Shown here piece after piece: positions 42,834 to 52,655 of a stretch of 64,000 nt of DNA. Location of the stretch: the NCBI RefSeq assembly GCF_030542105.1, contig NZ_JAUOFB010000001.1:310001-374000 (forward strand), given 5' to 3'. The position numbers and the translations under genes are program-made. Below the pieces are notes generated by a model that worked only from the letters and a program-made list of their open reading frames with translations, was not told the DNA's origin and did no database searches. Position 1 is the first letter of the stretch; each line of letters opens with the position of its first letter. Origin of the DNA: Hymenobacter sp. BT730 (GTDB taxonomy: Bacteria > Bacteroidota > Bacteroidia > Cytophagales > Hymenobacteraceae).

Positions 42834-43679
42834 TTAGCCTTCTAAGAGCGCCAACAAACGGTCTGGATAATCGGTAGTAATCCCATCTACATGTAGTGCA
42901 ATGAGACGCTCCATAATTATTGGATCGTTCACTGTCCAGGGCACCAAGCGCATGCCCTGCGCATGTACGGCTGCTACCAGCTCGGCCGTAACCAGAGTAA
43001 AGCGCGGCCCATAAATAGCGGGTATAAAACCCAGCCTTTCCAGATGATCAGAAAGCGGAATTCCATCCTCCACAAGTAGGCACAAAGGCATCTGAGAATA
43101 CAAGGCCTGGGCGACCTGCAGAATGCGGTAATCAAAACTGAGTATTGTGGTAAGAGAGTAAAATGCTGATGAGGAAACTACCTCCATAACGAGCTCGACA
43201 AAGCGCGCCGGCAGGGGATGAAAGAGACCATCTCCACTAGGCTCACTCTTGATTTCAATACTAAAACGAGGAAGAGAGCGGCCCGTAGCGCGGGCTGCCA
43301 TATACACCTGCGTTAGCACGTCGCGGAGCAATGGTTTGATAGCAGCCAAAGGCTGTTGCTGGGGAAAGCCCGGGTGTTGGGTTAGGCCACAGTCATACTG
43401 TTGAATAACGCTGTAGGAAAGCTGAAACAGGTTATGCTGTTGCTCAGTCTCCACCGGAATAGGCTGACCAGATGGTAAACGGCAGATAGCAGCCGAGAAC
43501 CACGGCTCATGTGATACGACTACCTGGTTATCGGCGGAAATGACAACGTCCAGTTCCAGGACATCAACCCCCAATGCCAGAGCATGCAAAAATCCAGGCA
43601 TGGTATTTTCTGGTCGCAAGCCCCGGCATCCTCGGTGGCCATGAACTTCTGGGCGGGGAATATTGGTAGGATCTGGCAT
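42834..43679 (-). CDS. Glycerophosphodiester phosphodiesterase
   Basis: 281 residues. It hydrolyses glycerophosphodiesters to glycerol-3-phosphate and an alcohol. The N-terminal metal-binding signature HGHRGCRGLRPENTMPGF is followed by ALGVDVLELDVVISADNQVVVSHEP, and the second active-site motif FSIEIKSEP lies in the middle; the C-terminus has PWTVND and VDGITTDYPD. No signal peptide is seen, so it may be cytoplasmic. Transcribed alone, upstream of the TTACA-repeat region on the opposite side. Confidence 0.95.
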   Translation of the reverse strand: MPDPTNIPRPEVHGHRGCRGLRPENTMPGFLHALALGVDVLELDVVISADNQVVVSHEPWFSAAICRLPSGQPIPVETEQQHNLFQLSYSVIQQYDCGLTQHPGFPQQQPLAAIKPLLRDVLTQVYMAARATGRSLPRFSIEIKSEPSGDGLFHPLPARFVELVMEVVSSSAFYSLTTILSFDYRILQVAQALYSQMPLCLLVEDGIPLSDHLERLGFIPAIYGPRFTLVTAELVAAVHAQGMRLVPWTVNDPIIMERLIALHVDGITTDYPDRLLALLEG

Positions 43680-43763
43680 AGACGGTATCTACGCGCGCAA
43701 GCTTATGTAGGGCATAAAAAGGCACCCTGCTCCTCTCCAACTACTGCTGAACGTATAAAAAGC

Positions 43764-44369
43764 ATGAAAAAAATTCTGATCCTAACTGTCCTTGTTGCCT
43801 TGAGTTTGGGCGGATACCTATACTATAAGCGGCTGGTTAATGGGCCGGAATATGCCCTAATGCAGGCGGTAAAAGCCGCCAAAACCCACGATGTAGCTAC
43901 GTTTGAGCACTACGTGGACTTGCCTAGCCTAACAGATGGACTGGTAGAGCAGATGACCGATGAAAGTGTACTGGAAGCAATACCTGGGGGGAAAGGCTTC
44001 CTAATGCAGGGGGCGCTCCGCTTAATCAAGCCCCAGCTGAGCCAGTTGGCGCGCCGGGAAATAGTGCGCTACATTGAGGCTAACCCAAACGAAGCAACAA
44101 GGCCGGCCCTTCCAGTGAAGGTGCTAGGTATGGCTGGTGCCATCATGAGCCCGGATAGTCGCTTCAAGGGGATAAAGTACAATCAGCAACAAGGCAACGA
44201 AGCGCTAGTTGGCCTGGAGTTTACCCAGCCCCGCTACGATACTACTTTGGTACTGGAAGTAAAGCTGCAAAGTATGGGTGACCATTGGCAGGTGAAGCAG
44301 ATTACCAATGGCGGGCAACTAGCGCGACAGATGGCACAGCTGGAAAAACGACGAAACTTGCAGCAATAA
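43764..44369 (+). CDS. DUF2939-family membrane-anchored protein
   Basis: 201 residues from the ATG at 43764 (MKKILILTVLVALS). One N-terminal membrane helix (about 3-20) anchors an extracytoplasmic region containing NGPEYALMQAVKAAKTHDVATFEHYVDLPSL, which matches DUF2939. No function is known for this family. It is divergent from the GDPD gene and ends at a strong bidirectional hairpin. Confidence 0.85.
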   Translation: MKKILILTVLVALSLGGYLYYKRLVNGPEYALMQAVKAAKTHDVATFEHYVDLPSLTDGLVEQMTDESVLEAIPGGKGFLMQGALRLIKPQLSQLARREIVRYIEANPNEATRPALPVKVLGMAGAIMSPDSRFKGIKYNQQQGNEALVGLEFTQPRYDTTLVLEVKLQSMGDHWQVKQITNGGQLARQMAQLEKRRNLQQ

Positions 44370-44393
44370 TCGTCTCCTTACAGCTACTATAAA

Positions 44394-44429
44394 GAAACGG
44401 CCCTCTGCAATGCTGCAGAGGGCCGTTTC
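44394..44429. terminator. Bidirectional 16-bp perfect hairpin
   Basis: GAAACGGCCCTCTGCA and its exact complement around a 4-nt loop. It is flanked by AAA on the left and by TTTC at the right arm, and serves the convergent DUF2939 and PLDc_N-like genes. Confidence 0.88.
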
Positions 44430-44446
44430 AGTGAAAGGCAGAAAGC

Positions 44447-44722
44447 CTAGGCTTTGCCGCGGCCTGCGAAGAGGTAGTAGATGATGAGGCCAGCCAGAGG
44501 GAAGATGAAAATGATGACCGCCCACATCAGCTTCTTGCCAATGGACCATGGCTGACGGAAAACATCAATCATGGCCAGAATGTCTAGGGCTAACAGAACA
44601 TATCCCCAGGTTGCAAGGCCGCCGTTTGCGTTGTAGCGGCTGCAGGAGGAAGTAACTAGCAGCAGAGCCAGCATAGGCAGCGCCAACGCCAGTCGGTTCA
44701 GGTACGGTGCAAGCTTATTCAT
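44447..44722 (-). CDS. PLDc_N-domain small membrane protein
   Basis: 91 residues from the ATG at 44722. An N-terminal hydrophobic stretch with a TSSC lipobox-like site is followed by two membrane segments (LATWGYVLLALDILAMIDV and KKLMWAVIIFIFPLAGLIIYYLFAGRGK). The pattern IDVFRQPWSIGKKLMWAVIIFIFPL is the PLDc_N domain found at the start of cardiolipin synthases, but the catalytic domains are absent. Its role is unknown. Confidence 0.82.
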   Translation of the reverse strand: MNKLAPYLNRLALALPMLALLLVTSSCSRYNANGGLATWGYVLLALDILAMIDVFRQPWSIGKKLMWAVIIFIFPLAGLIIYYLFAGRGKA

Positions 44723-44836
44723 AACAGGGAGAGTTATAAGAATGGAAGGAAGAGATTTAGCCACTCTTACGCACTATCCCCAGATTGGATATAAATATGC
44801 TAATACTATTGCATTAAATAACTGATATTCAAATAG

Positions 44837-45469
44837 TTAGGAGATATATTCCAGAATCTTTCCCATAAAATAAGGGCCCACTTCCGGAATAAGAGACAGG
44901 GTTAGAATGACTCCATACAGGGCACCATAAAAGTGGGCATCGTGGTTGATATTATCGCCCCGCTTACGCCCCATATAGTAGGAATAGCCCAGGTACAGGA
45001 AGCCGAAGATGAAGCCAGGAATATCGAAAGGCAGGGGGAAAATACGGATGCCGGCGGTGGGCTGGAACAATACGCTGGCAAAGATGACGGACGCCACCCC
45101 ACCCGACGCTCCCAGGCTCCGATAATCCCGGTCGTCGCGGTGTCGGATATAGGTGGGCACATCGGAGAGAATAATGCCGCCCAGATACAGCAGCAGAAAA
45201 GCCAGCAGCCCCCAGGTGGTGCCAAACTGATCAACAAACACGCCTTCTACAATGGGGCTGAAGGAGTAGAAGGCCAGCATATTAAAAATCAGGTGCATCC
45301 AGTCGGCATGCAGGAAGCCGGAGGTCAGGAAGCGGTACCATTCGTGCTGGCGCTTTACCTTATAAGGACTCAGGATCCAGCTTTCCAGAAGGTCGTGATT
45401 AGACCAGGCGTAAACAGAAATAGCGCCGGTGAGAAAGGTTAAAACGAGAGTGGGGCTCAGATTGAGCAT
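44837..45469 (-). CDS. Rhomboid-family intramembrane serine protease
   Basis: 210 residues with about six hydrophobic segments. HLIFNMLAFYSF (segment 2), GASGGVASVIFASVLF with the catalytic serine, and DAHFYGALYGVILTL with the catalytic histidine are present, so it is a complete catalytic Ser-His dyad. Rhomboids cleave membrane proteins within the bilayer; the substrate here is unknown. Nothing in its neighbourhood points to a partner. Confidence 0.92.
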   Translation of the reverse strand: MLNLSPTLVLTFLTGAISVYAWSNHDLLESWILSPYKVKRQHEWYRFLTSGFLHADWMHLIFNMLAFYSFSPIVEGVFVDQFGTTWGLLAFLLLYLGGIILSDVPTYIRHRDDRDYRSLGASGGVASVIFASVLFQPTAGIRIFPLPFDIPGFIFGFLYLGYSYYMGRKRGDNINHDAHFYGALYGVILTLSLIPEVGPYFMGKILEYIS

Positions 45470-45590
45470 GAGGAAGAGGAAAACGTGAAAAAGGAGCCTT
45501 TACAACGCTCCAAAAGATCTAAATGAGGCAAGCATAGCTTCGAAGAGGGAGATGCTGCCAGAAGCCAAAAAACGATGATAAAAAACGGGC

Positions 45591-46562
45591 TTAGCTTTCC
45601 CGCTCCATGAGTTGAAGAGCCAGCAGGCGCAGCGGCTCTTTGCGGTCAGTAGGGGCCGCTACCCGCTCGAGGTGGTGCAGGGCATCCTGAAAGTAAGTAT
45701 TGATAAGCGCCTCCGTCTGGGAGCGAATAGCCAGCTCATCGTAGATAGCACGTACAGCCTCTACCTTAGCAGCGGTATCGGTTACCGGCTGGCCAATGTA
45801 GCGGGCCAACTCGGCGCGCTGGGCGGGGTTAGCCTGAGCCTGAGCCGTGAGCAGTAGAAAGGTTTTCTTATCGGATACGATGTCGCCCCCTACCCGCTTG
45901 CCGAAGGTAGCGGCGTCGCCGTACACGTCCAGCAGGTCGTCGCGGAGCTGGAAAGCCAACCCAATATCGGTACCGAACTGGCGCAGGTGGTCGGCATCTT
46001 CCTGAGTAGAACCACCCAGCAAGGCGCCCAACTCCAGGGCAAAGCCCAGCAGCACGGCCGTCTTCAGCCGAATCATGTCCAGGTACTGCTCAATGCTGAC
46101 CTCCGATTCGGTTTCAAAATTCATGTCCCACTGCTGACCTTCGCATACCTCGGCGGCCGTCTGGCTAAAGCGGCGCAGCACCTGAGGCAGCAGCTCGGGG
46201 CGCACATCCAGGAACAGCTCATAAGCCCGCACCAGCATCACGTCGCCGCTCAGAATGGCTACGTTGGCGTTCCATTTTTCGTGCACCGTGGGCTGGCCCC
46301 GGCGTAGGGGCGCCTGATCCATAATGTCGTCGTGCAGCAGCGTGAAGTTGTGAAAGACTTCGGTGGCCAGCGCGGGTTTGATAATGGGGTCGAGGTCGTC
46401 GGTGAAGAGGTGCGCGCCCAGTAGGGTGAGCAGGGGCCGGATGCGCTTGCCGCCCAGTCCCATGATGTAGCGAATGGGCTCGTAGAGGGCGGTGGGCTGG
46501 TCGCCGTAGTGTAGCTGAGTCAGGCCGGCGGAGAGTTTATCAGCGAAAAAAGAAAGGTCCAC
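45591..46562 (-). CDS. Polyprenyl synthetase family protein
   Basis: 323 residues. Both aspartate-rich motifs of trans-prenyltransferases are present: FTLLHDDIMD and FQLRDDLLDVYGD, with the FARM-like segment GKRIRPLLTLLGA upstream. It condenses isopentenyl diphosphate onto allylic diphosphates to make a polyprenyl chain for quinones or peptidoglycan lipid carriers. The chain length is not certain from the residues upstream of the first motif. It could supply the GGGP synthase at 1242. Confidence 0.94.
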   Translation of the reverse strand: MDLSFFADKLSAGLTQLHYGDQPTALYEPIRYIMGLGGKRIRPLLTLLGAHLFTDDLDPIIKPALATEVFHNFTLLHDDIMDQAPLRRGQPTVHEKWNANVAILSGDVMLVRAYELFLDVRPELLPQVLRRFSQTAAEVCEGQQWDMNFETESEVSIEQYLDMIRLKTAVLLGFALELGALLGGSTQEDADHLRQFGTDIGLAFQLRDDLLDVYGDAATFGKRVGGDIVSDKKTFLLLTAQAQANPAQRAELARYIGQPVTDTAAKVEAVRAIYDELAIRSQTEALINTYFQDALHHLERVAAPTDRKEPLRLLALQLMERES

Positions 46563-46674
46563 GGAAAAGCGGGTACGGTTCAGGGGGAAAGGTACGGAGG
46601 AAACCGATGGAGCCCGATTTTGTCAGGCGCTGGTGCATTTCATTTGCGCAGCCCCTGTGGCAGGGCCGTCTAGC

Positions 46675-46713
46675 AAAAAGCCCCTGATGTCCCGAAAGAC
46701 GCCAAGGGCTTTT
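46675..46713 (-). terminator. rnr terminator
   Basis: AAAAGCCC-type arms on both sides form a long imperfect hairpin with T-rich ends on the minus strand, 20 bp past the rnr stop. Confidence 0.75.
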
Positions 46714-46732
46714 CCATTAGGCACGTGATATG

Positions 46733-49240
46733 CTACCTTCTGCGGTTGCCGCCTTTGCTGCCGGGCTTGCCGCCACCACTGCTGCGCTCGGGGCGGTAGC
46801 CGCGGGGCTTGCTGTTGCGGCGCTCCTCCTGCTCCCGCTGCTTCACGAAATCGGGGCGGTTATCTACCAGCTCAAAGTCGATGGTGCGGTCCAGTAGGTT
46901 GGCGGCTTTTACTACCACCTGCAGCTCGTCGCCGAACTGGATGATGCGCTTGCTGCGCTGGCCCACGATGCGGTAGTTGTCTTTGTCCAGCTCGAAATAG
47001 TCGCCGGGAATGTCGCTCAGGCGCACCATGCCTTCGCACTTATTCTCCTCAATTTCGATGTACATCCCCCACTCCGTGAGGCCTGACACCACGCCGGTAA
47101 ACTGCTCGCCGATAACCTCGGACATGAACTCCACCTGCTTGTACTTGATGCTGGCGCGCTCGGCATTGGCCGCAATCTTCTCCCGCTCCGAGGAGTGCTT
47201 GCATTCTTCCTCAATGGGCTCCACTTCCTTGTTCTTGCCGCCTTCCAGATAGTGCTCCAGCAAGCGGTGCGCCATCATATCGGGGTAGCGACGAATAGGG
47301 GAAGTGAAGTGCGAATAGTGGTCGAAAGCCAGGCCGAAGTGCCCACGTGGATCGGTGGTGTACGTGGCCTTGGCCATGGTGCGGATAGCCAGCGTCTGGA
47401 TGACGTTTTGCTCCGGCCGGCCCACCACTTCCACCGACAAATCGTTGAGCTCGGCGCTCAGCTTTTTGGGGTTGGTCAGGTCCAGGGTATGGCCAAACTT
47501 CTGGGCAAAGAGCGCAAAGTTCTGCAGACGGTCCGGGTCGGGGGCGTCGTGCACGCGGTACACCATAGTGAGGCGCGGCTTGCGGTTTTTGAGCTTGAAT
47601 ACAAACTCGGCCACCTTGCGGTTAGCCAGCAGCATGAACTCCTCAATCATCTTGTGCGCGTCCTTGCGCTCCTTCACATACACGCCCAGCGGCTTGCCGT
47701 TCTCATCCAGGCGGAATTTCACCTCTTGGGTTTCGAAGCTGATAGCCCCCTGCTTGAAGCGGGCCGCGCACAGCTTTTTGGCAATGCTGTTCATCAGCTG
47801 AATCTCCTCGGTGTAGTCGGCTTCCAGGCCTTCAATCCGCTCCTGGGCTTCTTCGTAGGCGAAGCGGCGGTCGGAGTGAATGATGGTTTTGCCAAACCAC
47901 GAATCGTAGAGCTTGCCTTCTTCATCCAGCTCAAATACGGCGGAAAAAGTCAGCTTGTCTTCGTGGGGGCGTAGGGAGCAGAGGCCATTGGAGAGGCGCT
48001 CGGGCAGCATCGGAATTACCCGGTCTACCAGATACACGGAGGTGGCGCGGTGCTTGGCTTCGCGCTCCAGCTCGGTGCCGGGGCGCACGTAGTGGGTTAC
48101 GTCGGCAATGTGCACGCCAATTTCCCAGCGGCCATTGTCCAGCTTCCGAATCGAGAGGGCATCATCAAAGTCCTTCGCGTCGGCGGGGTCAATGGTGAAC
48201 GTGGTGATGTTGCGGAAGTCGCGGCGGCGGGCTATTTCAGCATTGTGAATGGCTTCAGAAATAGATTCCGACTCGGCTTCCACTTCAGCGGCAAACTCAA
48301 ACGGCAACCCAAACTCGGCCATGATGGCGTTAATCTCGGCTTCGTTCTGACCCGCCGGGCCAAAGCTGCGCACCACTTCCCCTACCGGCGAGCGGCTGGG
48401 GTCTTCCGGGAAGTCAATGATGCGCACGAGTACCTTCTCGCCGTTGCGGGCTTCCTGCAGGTTCTCGAAGGGCACGAATACATCGAAGTACAGCTTACGG
48501 TTGTCGGGCTTCACAAACCCGATACCACCCTGCACCTGCAGGCGGCCCACTACTTCCGGGCGCACCCGCTTGATAACCTCCACTACGTCGCCAACGGGGC
48601 GGCCGTCGCGGGAGCCGCGCAGGCGTACACGCACCGTGTCGCCGTGCATGGCATACATCAGCCGGTCGGTGAACACGCGCACGTCCTGCTCGCTCTCTTC
48701 ACTGATGATGAAAGCGTATTTGTCGGTGGCCAGGGCCACGGTGCCGGTTATCACTTCGGCCCCAGGAGCGCCATGCTCCCGCCTGCGGCGGGCACCCGTG
48801 GGCTCGTCACCGGGGAAGTCGAAACCAGCTTCGCGGCGGCGGTGCACCACCGGGTCCTGACCAAACTCGGACTCCACGGGGCGGCCACCACCCCGGGGCT
48901 TCATGTCTTCTTGTTTTCTGCGCGTATTCCGGCCGCTGGCGGGCTCGGTGGCCTGCTGCAGAGCACTGGCATCAGTCAGACGATAATCGTCGTTCTGAAG
49001 CAGTGTAAGCAGGCCGGTTTTGCGCAGTGCCTTCAAATGACTGAAGACATCGTCGCGCTGTTCTTTGGTGGTCACGCCTAAGCGGCGGGAGAGTTGGCGG
49101 TAGGAAAATACTTTGCCCGGGTTGTCGCGGAAGATGCGGAATAGCTGGTCTTTGCTGATTGGGGCAGCGGCGGCGTTGCCACCGCGGGTCGCCTTCGCGC
49201 GAGGGGCGCGGGGGGCGGCAGAGTCGTCTTTTTCTTTCAT
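46733..49240 (-). CDS. rnr: Ribonuclease R
   Basis: 835 residues. It degrades structured RNA 3' to 5'. An N-terminal winged-helix-like part is followed by low-complexity charged residues to about 140, then cold-shock domains, the RNB nuclease domain (TIDPADAKDFDDALSI metal-binding acidic motif), an S1 domain near the end (FTGVVSGLTEWGMYIEIEE) and a basic, glycine-rich tail. The gene ends at a good terminator. Its C-terminal tail with RGYRPERSSGGG is typical for Bacteroidota RNase R. Confidence 0.95.
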   Translation of the reverse strand: MKEKDDSAAPRAPRAKATRGGNAAAAPISKDQLFRIFRDNPGKVFSYRQLSRRLGVTTKEQRDDVFSHLKALRKTGLLTLLQNDDYRLTDASALQQATEPASGRNTRRKQEDMKPRGGGRPVESEFGQDPVVHRRREAGFDFPGDEPTGARRRREHGAPGAEVITGTVALATDKYAFIISEESEQDVRVFTDRLMYAMHGDTVRVRLRGSRDGRPVGDVVEVIKRVRPEVVGRLQVQGGIGFVKPDNRKLYFDVFVPFENLQEARNGEKVLVRIIDFPEDPSRSPVGEVVRSFGPAGQNEAEINAIMAEFGLPFEFAAEVEAESESISEAIHNAEIARRRDFRNITTFTIDPADAKDFDDALSIRKLDNGRWEIGVHIADVTHYVRPGTELEREAKHRATSVYLVDRVIPMLPERLSNGLCSLRPHEDKLTFSAVFELDEEGKLYDSWFGKTIIHSDRRFAYEEAQERIEGLEADYTEEIQLMNSIAKKLCAARFKQGAISFETQEVKFRLDENGKPLGVYVKERKDAHKMIEEFMLLANRKVAEFVFKLKNRKPRLTMVYRVHDAPDPDRLQNFALFAQKFGHTLDLTNPKKLSAELNDLSVEVVGRPEQNVIQTLAIRTMAKATYTTDPRGHFGLAFDHYSHFTSPIRRYPDMMAHRLLEHYLEGGKNKEVEPIEEECKHSSEREKIAANAERASIKYKQVEFMSEVIGEQFTGVVSGLTEWGMYIEIEENKCEGMVRLSDIPGDYFELDKDNYRIVGQRSKRIIQFGDELQVVVKAANLLDRTIDFELVDNRPDFVKQREQEERRNSKPRGYRPERSSGGGKPGSKGGNRRR

Positions 49241-49573
49241 GTAGAAAACGGGCCGCCAGTGGTTGTCTTTTTCGCAGGCGGCGGGGTTGAGTAAGAGGAA
49301 AGCTTCGGAGTTGTTACGAAGCTTCCGGAAATAAGGTAATAGCGCCCTAAAGGGGCTTTGGAAAGATGATACGGAATATATCGGCGAATAACTATTTCTA
49401 GCCGAAAATGCGAGGTTATGGTTGGGTTAAGGATAGCAACGAAGCCTAATTAAGTACTGTCATGCTGAGCTTGTCGAAGCATCTCGCGTGCTGAGGTTTT
49501 AGTGCTATACCGCCATAGCGAGATACTTCGACAAGCTCAGCATGACGTTTTAGTTGGTAAGACTCACTCGCTC
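49241..49573. other. Intergenic region between rnr and the ABC gene
   Basis: No gene. The first 200 bp are ordinary and hold an imperfect short inverted repeat (AAGCTTCG around 49302-49333). The rest is the palindromic repeat element at 49459-49546. Confidence 0.5.
49459..49546. repeat. Long palindromic repeat element, copy 1
   Basis: Two 29-bp arms (49459-49487 and 49518-49546) are inverted copies with one mismatch, separated by 30 bp. The arm begins GTCATGCTGAGCTTGTCGAA. It lies 27 bp past the stop of the ABC gene. A second, diverged copy lies at 56078-56180. The two share GTCATGC(A/T)GAG at the outside and CGAAGCATCTCGCGTGCTGA toward the centre. Confidence 0.92.
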
Positions 49574-51589
49574 CTACGCCCGACTGGCTACGGCGGCACG
49601 GATATCAGCTGGCTCATCTTTGGGAATAGCGGCCAGCAGCTGGCGGGTGTATTCGTGCTGCGGGTTAGCGTAGACCTCGGCAGCAGGGCCGCTTTCCACA
49701 ATCTGTCCCTGCCGCATTACCAGGATCCTGTCGCTCATGAAGCGCGCCACCGACAGGTCATGGGTAATGAACAGGTAGGTGATGCCAAATTCCCGTTTCA
49801 GGTCGTTGAGCAGGTTGAGCACCTGCGCCTGCACCGATACGTCCAGGGCAGATACGGCTTCGTCGCAGATGATGCATTTGGGTTGCAGGGCCAGAGCCCG
49901 GGCAATGCAGATGCGCTGGCGCTGGCCGCCACTGAACTCATGCGGGTAGCGCAGGTAGTGCTCCTCCTTTAAGCCCACGGTGCGCAGCAGCTCCAGCACG
50001 CGGGCCTTCTGTTGTTGCTTGGTGCCGCCTACGCCGTGCACGCGCATGGGCTCCAGAATTGCTTCGCCAATCGTCATCATCGGGTTCAGGGCCGCATATG
50101 GGTCCTGAAACACCATCTGAAACTCCCGGCGCCGGCGACGCAACTCACCAGCCGGCAGCAGAGCCAGATCAACCCCTTCGAACAGCATACTGCCCGAGGT
50201 TGGTTCCACCAGCCGCAGCAGCGTGCGGCCCAGGGTGGTTTTGCCGCAGCCCGACTCCCCTACTAACCCCACCGTTTCGCCGGGATAAATATCAAAGCTC
50301 ACCCCATCCACAGCCCGCACGTATTCTGTCTTGCGGCGCAGGAAACCCTTCCGGATGGGAAAGTGCACGTTCAGGTTTTCTACCTGCAGCAAGGCTTTCG
50401 TTTGGCGCACCTCGGGGTTGGCGGCAAGGCCTGATTGAGGCTGTTCCAATACCTGCTCTACCTCCACTTTAGGCGGCTGACCAGCGGCGTAGTTAGCAGG
50501 AATACCTGGTGGCTCCGTTATCGGCGGAATGACGGCTGCGTCAGCGGGCAAGGGCTGGCCCGTTTCAGCGGCAGCAGCCGTTTCCAGGCCGAAAACAGGC
50601 TCTTTTGGGCGTGAAACAGAATGTTCCACGGGGAACGTTTTGGTGATTTCAGCGCCGTTGTAAGAGGATTCACCTGTTTCAGCAATAGGCAGTTGCACCG
50701 CGGCACTTTCCGTCGTAATGAAGCTTCCATCGGCCGTTTCCTGCATAAAATCGGCTACAACGGGTAATCTTTTTCGGCCCACCGATAATTTTGGGCGGCA
50801 AGCCAACAGGCCTTTGGTGTAAGGGTGCTGGGGGTTGGTGAAGATGTCCAATACGGCCCCCTGCTCTACCACGCGGCCGCGGTACATGACTAGAATACGG
50901 TCCGCAATTTCCGCTACCACGCCCAGGTCATGGGTAATGAAGATGACGGCCGTGTTGTGCTCCCGGCGCAGGTCGTCGATGAGGCGGAGCATGCGGGCCT
51001 GCACGGTTACGTCCAGGGCAGTGGTAGGCTCGTCGGCAATGAGAATGGCGGGGTTGCAGGCCATGGCCATGGCAATCATCACCCGCTGCTTCTGGCCGCC
51101 GCTAATTTCGTGGGGGTAGCTTTTGAAGATCTTTTCCGGGCGCGGCAACTGGGCCATGGTGAACAGCTCCACGGTGCGGGCTTCGGCTTCCTTTTCACTC
51201 AACGTGGTGTGCAGGCGCAGAGCTTCTACCACCTGGCTGCCGCAGGTATACACGGGGTTCAGGGAGGTCATCGGCTCCTGAAAAATCATGCTGATGTCGT
51301 TGCCGCGCACCTGCTGCAGCTCTTTATCGGTCAGCTTTAGCAAGTCCACCTCCCCCAGCGCCTCCGACTGAAACCAGGCCTCGCCGGTGGTAATCCGGCC
51401 GGGCGGCAGCGGAATCAGGCCCATTAAAGCCAGCGACGTCACCGATTTTCCCGAGCCCGACTCGCCCACAATAGCCAAGGTTTCGCCCCTTTTCAGCTCA
51501 AACGAGATACTATCCACGGCCCGCGTGTTGCCGCGGTGGCTGGCGAAGTCAATAGTGAGGTTACGAACGGAGAGAATGGGCTGAGACAC
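49574..51589 (-). CDS. Fused dipeptide/oligopeptide-type ABC transporter ATPase
   Basis: 672 residues from the GTG at 51589 ([15 protein letters not shown]); an ATG at 51673 would add 28 unconserved residues. It is two ATPase domains in one chain, as in GsiA. Domain 1: Walker [10 protein letters not shown], signature [12 protein letters not shown], Walker [13 protein letters not shown]. Domain 2: [40 protein letters not shown] ~130-residue linker without structure joins them. It would pair with a peptide permease not present in the window. Confidence 0.9.
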   Translation of the reverse strand: MSQPILSVRNLTIDFASHRGNTRAVDSISFELKRGETLAIVGESGSGKSVTSLALMGLIPLPPGRITTGEAWFQSEALGEVDLLKLTDKELQQVRGNDISMIFQEPMTSLNPVYTCGSQVVEALRLHTTLSEKEAEARTVELFTMAQLPRPEKIFKSYPHEISGGQKQRVMIAMAMACNPAILIADEPTTALDVTVQARMLRLIDDLRREHNTAVIFITHDLGVVAEIADRILVMYRGRVVEQGAVLDIFTNPQHPYTKGLLACRPKLSVGRKRLPVVADFMQETADGSFITTESAAVQLPIAETGESSYNGAEITKTFPVEHSVSRPKEPVFGLETAAAAETGQPLPADAAVIPPITEPPGIPANYAAGQPPKVEVEQVLEQPQSGLAANPEVRQTKALLQVENLNVHFPIRKGFLRRKTEYVRAVDGVSFDIYPGETVGLVGESGCGKTTLGRTLLRLVEPTSGSMLFEGVDLALLPAGELRRRRREFQMVFQDPYAALNPMMTIGEAILEPMRVHGVGGTKQQQKARVLELLRTVGLKEEHYLRYPHEFSGGQRQRICIARALALQPKCIICDEAVSALDVSVQAQVLNLLNDLKREFGITYLFITHDLSVARFMSDRILVMRQGQIVESGPAAEVYANPQHEYTRQLLAAIPKDEPADIRAAVASRA

Positions 51590-51681
51590 GGACGGCAGGT
51601 AGCACGAAGCAACGCTTCGCAAGTGAGGCAGGTAAAGATACGTGCTGAACGATTGTAGCACGCTAAGCATCATCTACACGC

Positions 51682-51718
51682 AAAACGGCCCGCTGGAACT
51701 AGTCCGGCGGGCCGTTTG
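51682..51718 (-). terminator. lspA terminator
   Basis: AAACGGCCCGC and GCGGGCCGTTT form an 11-bp stem, with TTTTG following on the minus strand, 19 bp past the lspA stop. Confidence 0.8.
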
Positions 51719-51736
51719 GGCTGTTAATGGGTGACG

Positions 51737-52393
51737 TTAGGCTACTTCCGAGGCTTCGGCATCGCGACGGGCCTGAGCAGCGGCAACATCATCGGCAGCC
51801 AAAGGGTGTGCTTGCGCATGGTGCCCGAAAAAACGGTTCTGGAATACCAGAATCAGCACAACGCCCACAAAAATAGCGGCATCGGCAATGTTGAAAATAG
51901 GCCAGAGAGACAGGTGCGTGCCCCCTACCAACGGCCAGGACATGGGCAGGAAGCCTTCGTAGATATCCACGTACAGCATGTCAATTACCTGCCCATGAAA
52001 CCAGGGCGTAGGCGAGCCAAAGGGGGAATTGTCGTAGATAACGCCGTAAAAAATGGAGTCGATGACGTTCCCGATGGCGCCGCCCAGAATCATAGCCACG
52101 CACACGATAAAGCCATTAGGCGCGTGCTGCTTCCACAGCTTGTAGATGTAGTAGGCAATACCTGTCACGGCTACCAACCGGAAGCTGGTGAGCAGAATTT
52201 TACCGTAGGGCGGCGGCAGTTCCACGCCGAAAGCCATGCCCGGATTCAGCGTGTAATGCAGCTTAAACCAGTCGCCGAGCAGGGGAATTTCACCGGGCAT
52301 ACCCATGGGCATGTAGCGGTGCACGGCCCACTTCGAGAGTTGATCAATGACGATGACCAGCAGCGCCACCAGGTAGTATTTCCAGTACTTCAT
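51737..52393 (-). CDS. lspA: Signal peptidase II (lipoprotein)
   Basis: 218 residues with four membrane segments, somewhat longer than the usual 160 to 200. It cleaves prolipoprotein signals before the lipidated cysteine. Seen: VIVIDQLSKWAVHR near the start, GGAIGNVIDSIFYGVIYD with the first catalytic Asp, and FNIADAAIFVGVVLIL with the second Asp. The window encodes several of its likely substrates (DUF4270 protein, LptC). The C-terminal 25 residues are polar and not conserved. Confidence 0.95.
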   Translation of the reverse strand: MKYWKYYLVALLVIVIDQLSKWAVHRYMPMGMPGEIPLLGDWFKLHYTLNPGMAFGVELPPPYGKILLTSFRLVAVTGIAYYIYKLWKQHAPNGFIVCVAMILGGAIGNVIDSIFYGVIYDNSPFGSPTPWFHGQVIDMLYVDIYEGFLPMSWPLVGGTHLSLWPIFNIADAAIFVGVVLILVFQNRFFGHHAQAHPLAADDVAAAQARRDAEASEVA

Positions 52394-52655
52394 TCGTGAG
52401 AAGTGAGAGGTTAGAAGTGAGAAGTGAGACTTCGCTCTGACGTAGTGTCAGCATCGGAACCTCTCCCCTCTCCAGGTACAAAGTGACGAAGAATTTTAGA
52501 CTTTCCGGTGGGAAGCGTCCTGTCCTTTCTTCTGCCCTCTGGTATATATTTTTCGGGCGTTTTGTGCCCTTTTGAGCCGATTTAGCGGGGCTGCAAAACG
52601 CTTTGTGCGGCGGTGTGCCAACCGACCTTTTACAGAATCGGTTGGCACTTCAGCC
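52394..52655. other. Leader region between ileS and lspA
   Basis: No gene. It contains direct repeats of GTGAGAAGTGAGA (52396-52430), an 8-bp inverted repeat GAGAGGTT/AACCTCTC (52405-52412 and 52458-52465) around a small CTGAC-GTCAG hairpin, and an 11-bp stem GTGCCAACCGA/TCGGTTGGCAC (52615-52625 and 52638-52648) just past the ileS stop. Confidence 0.5.
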
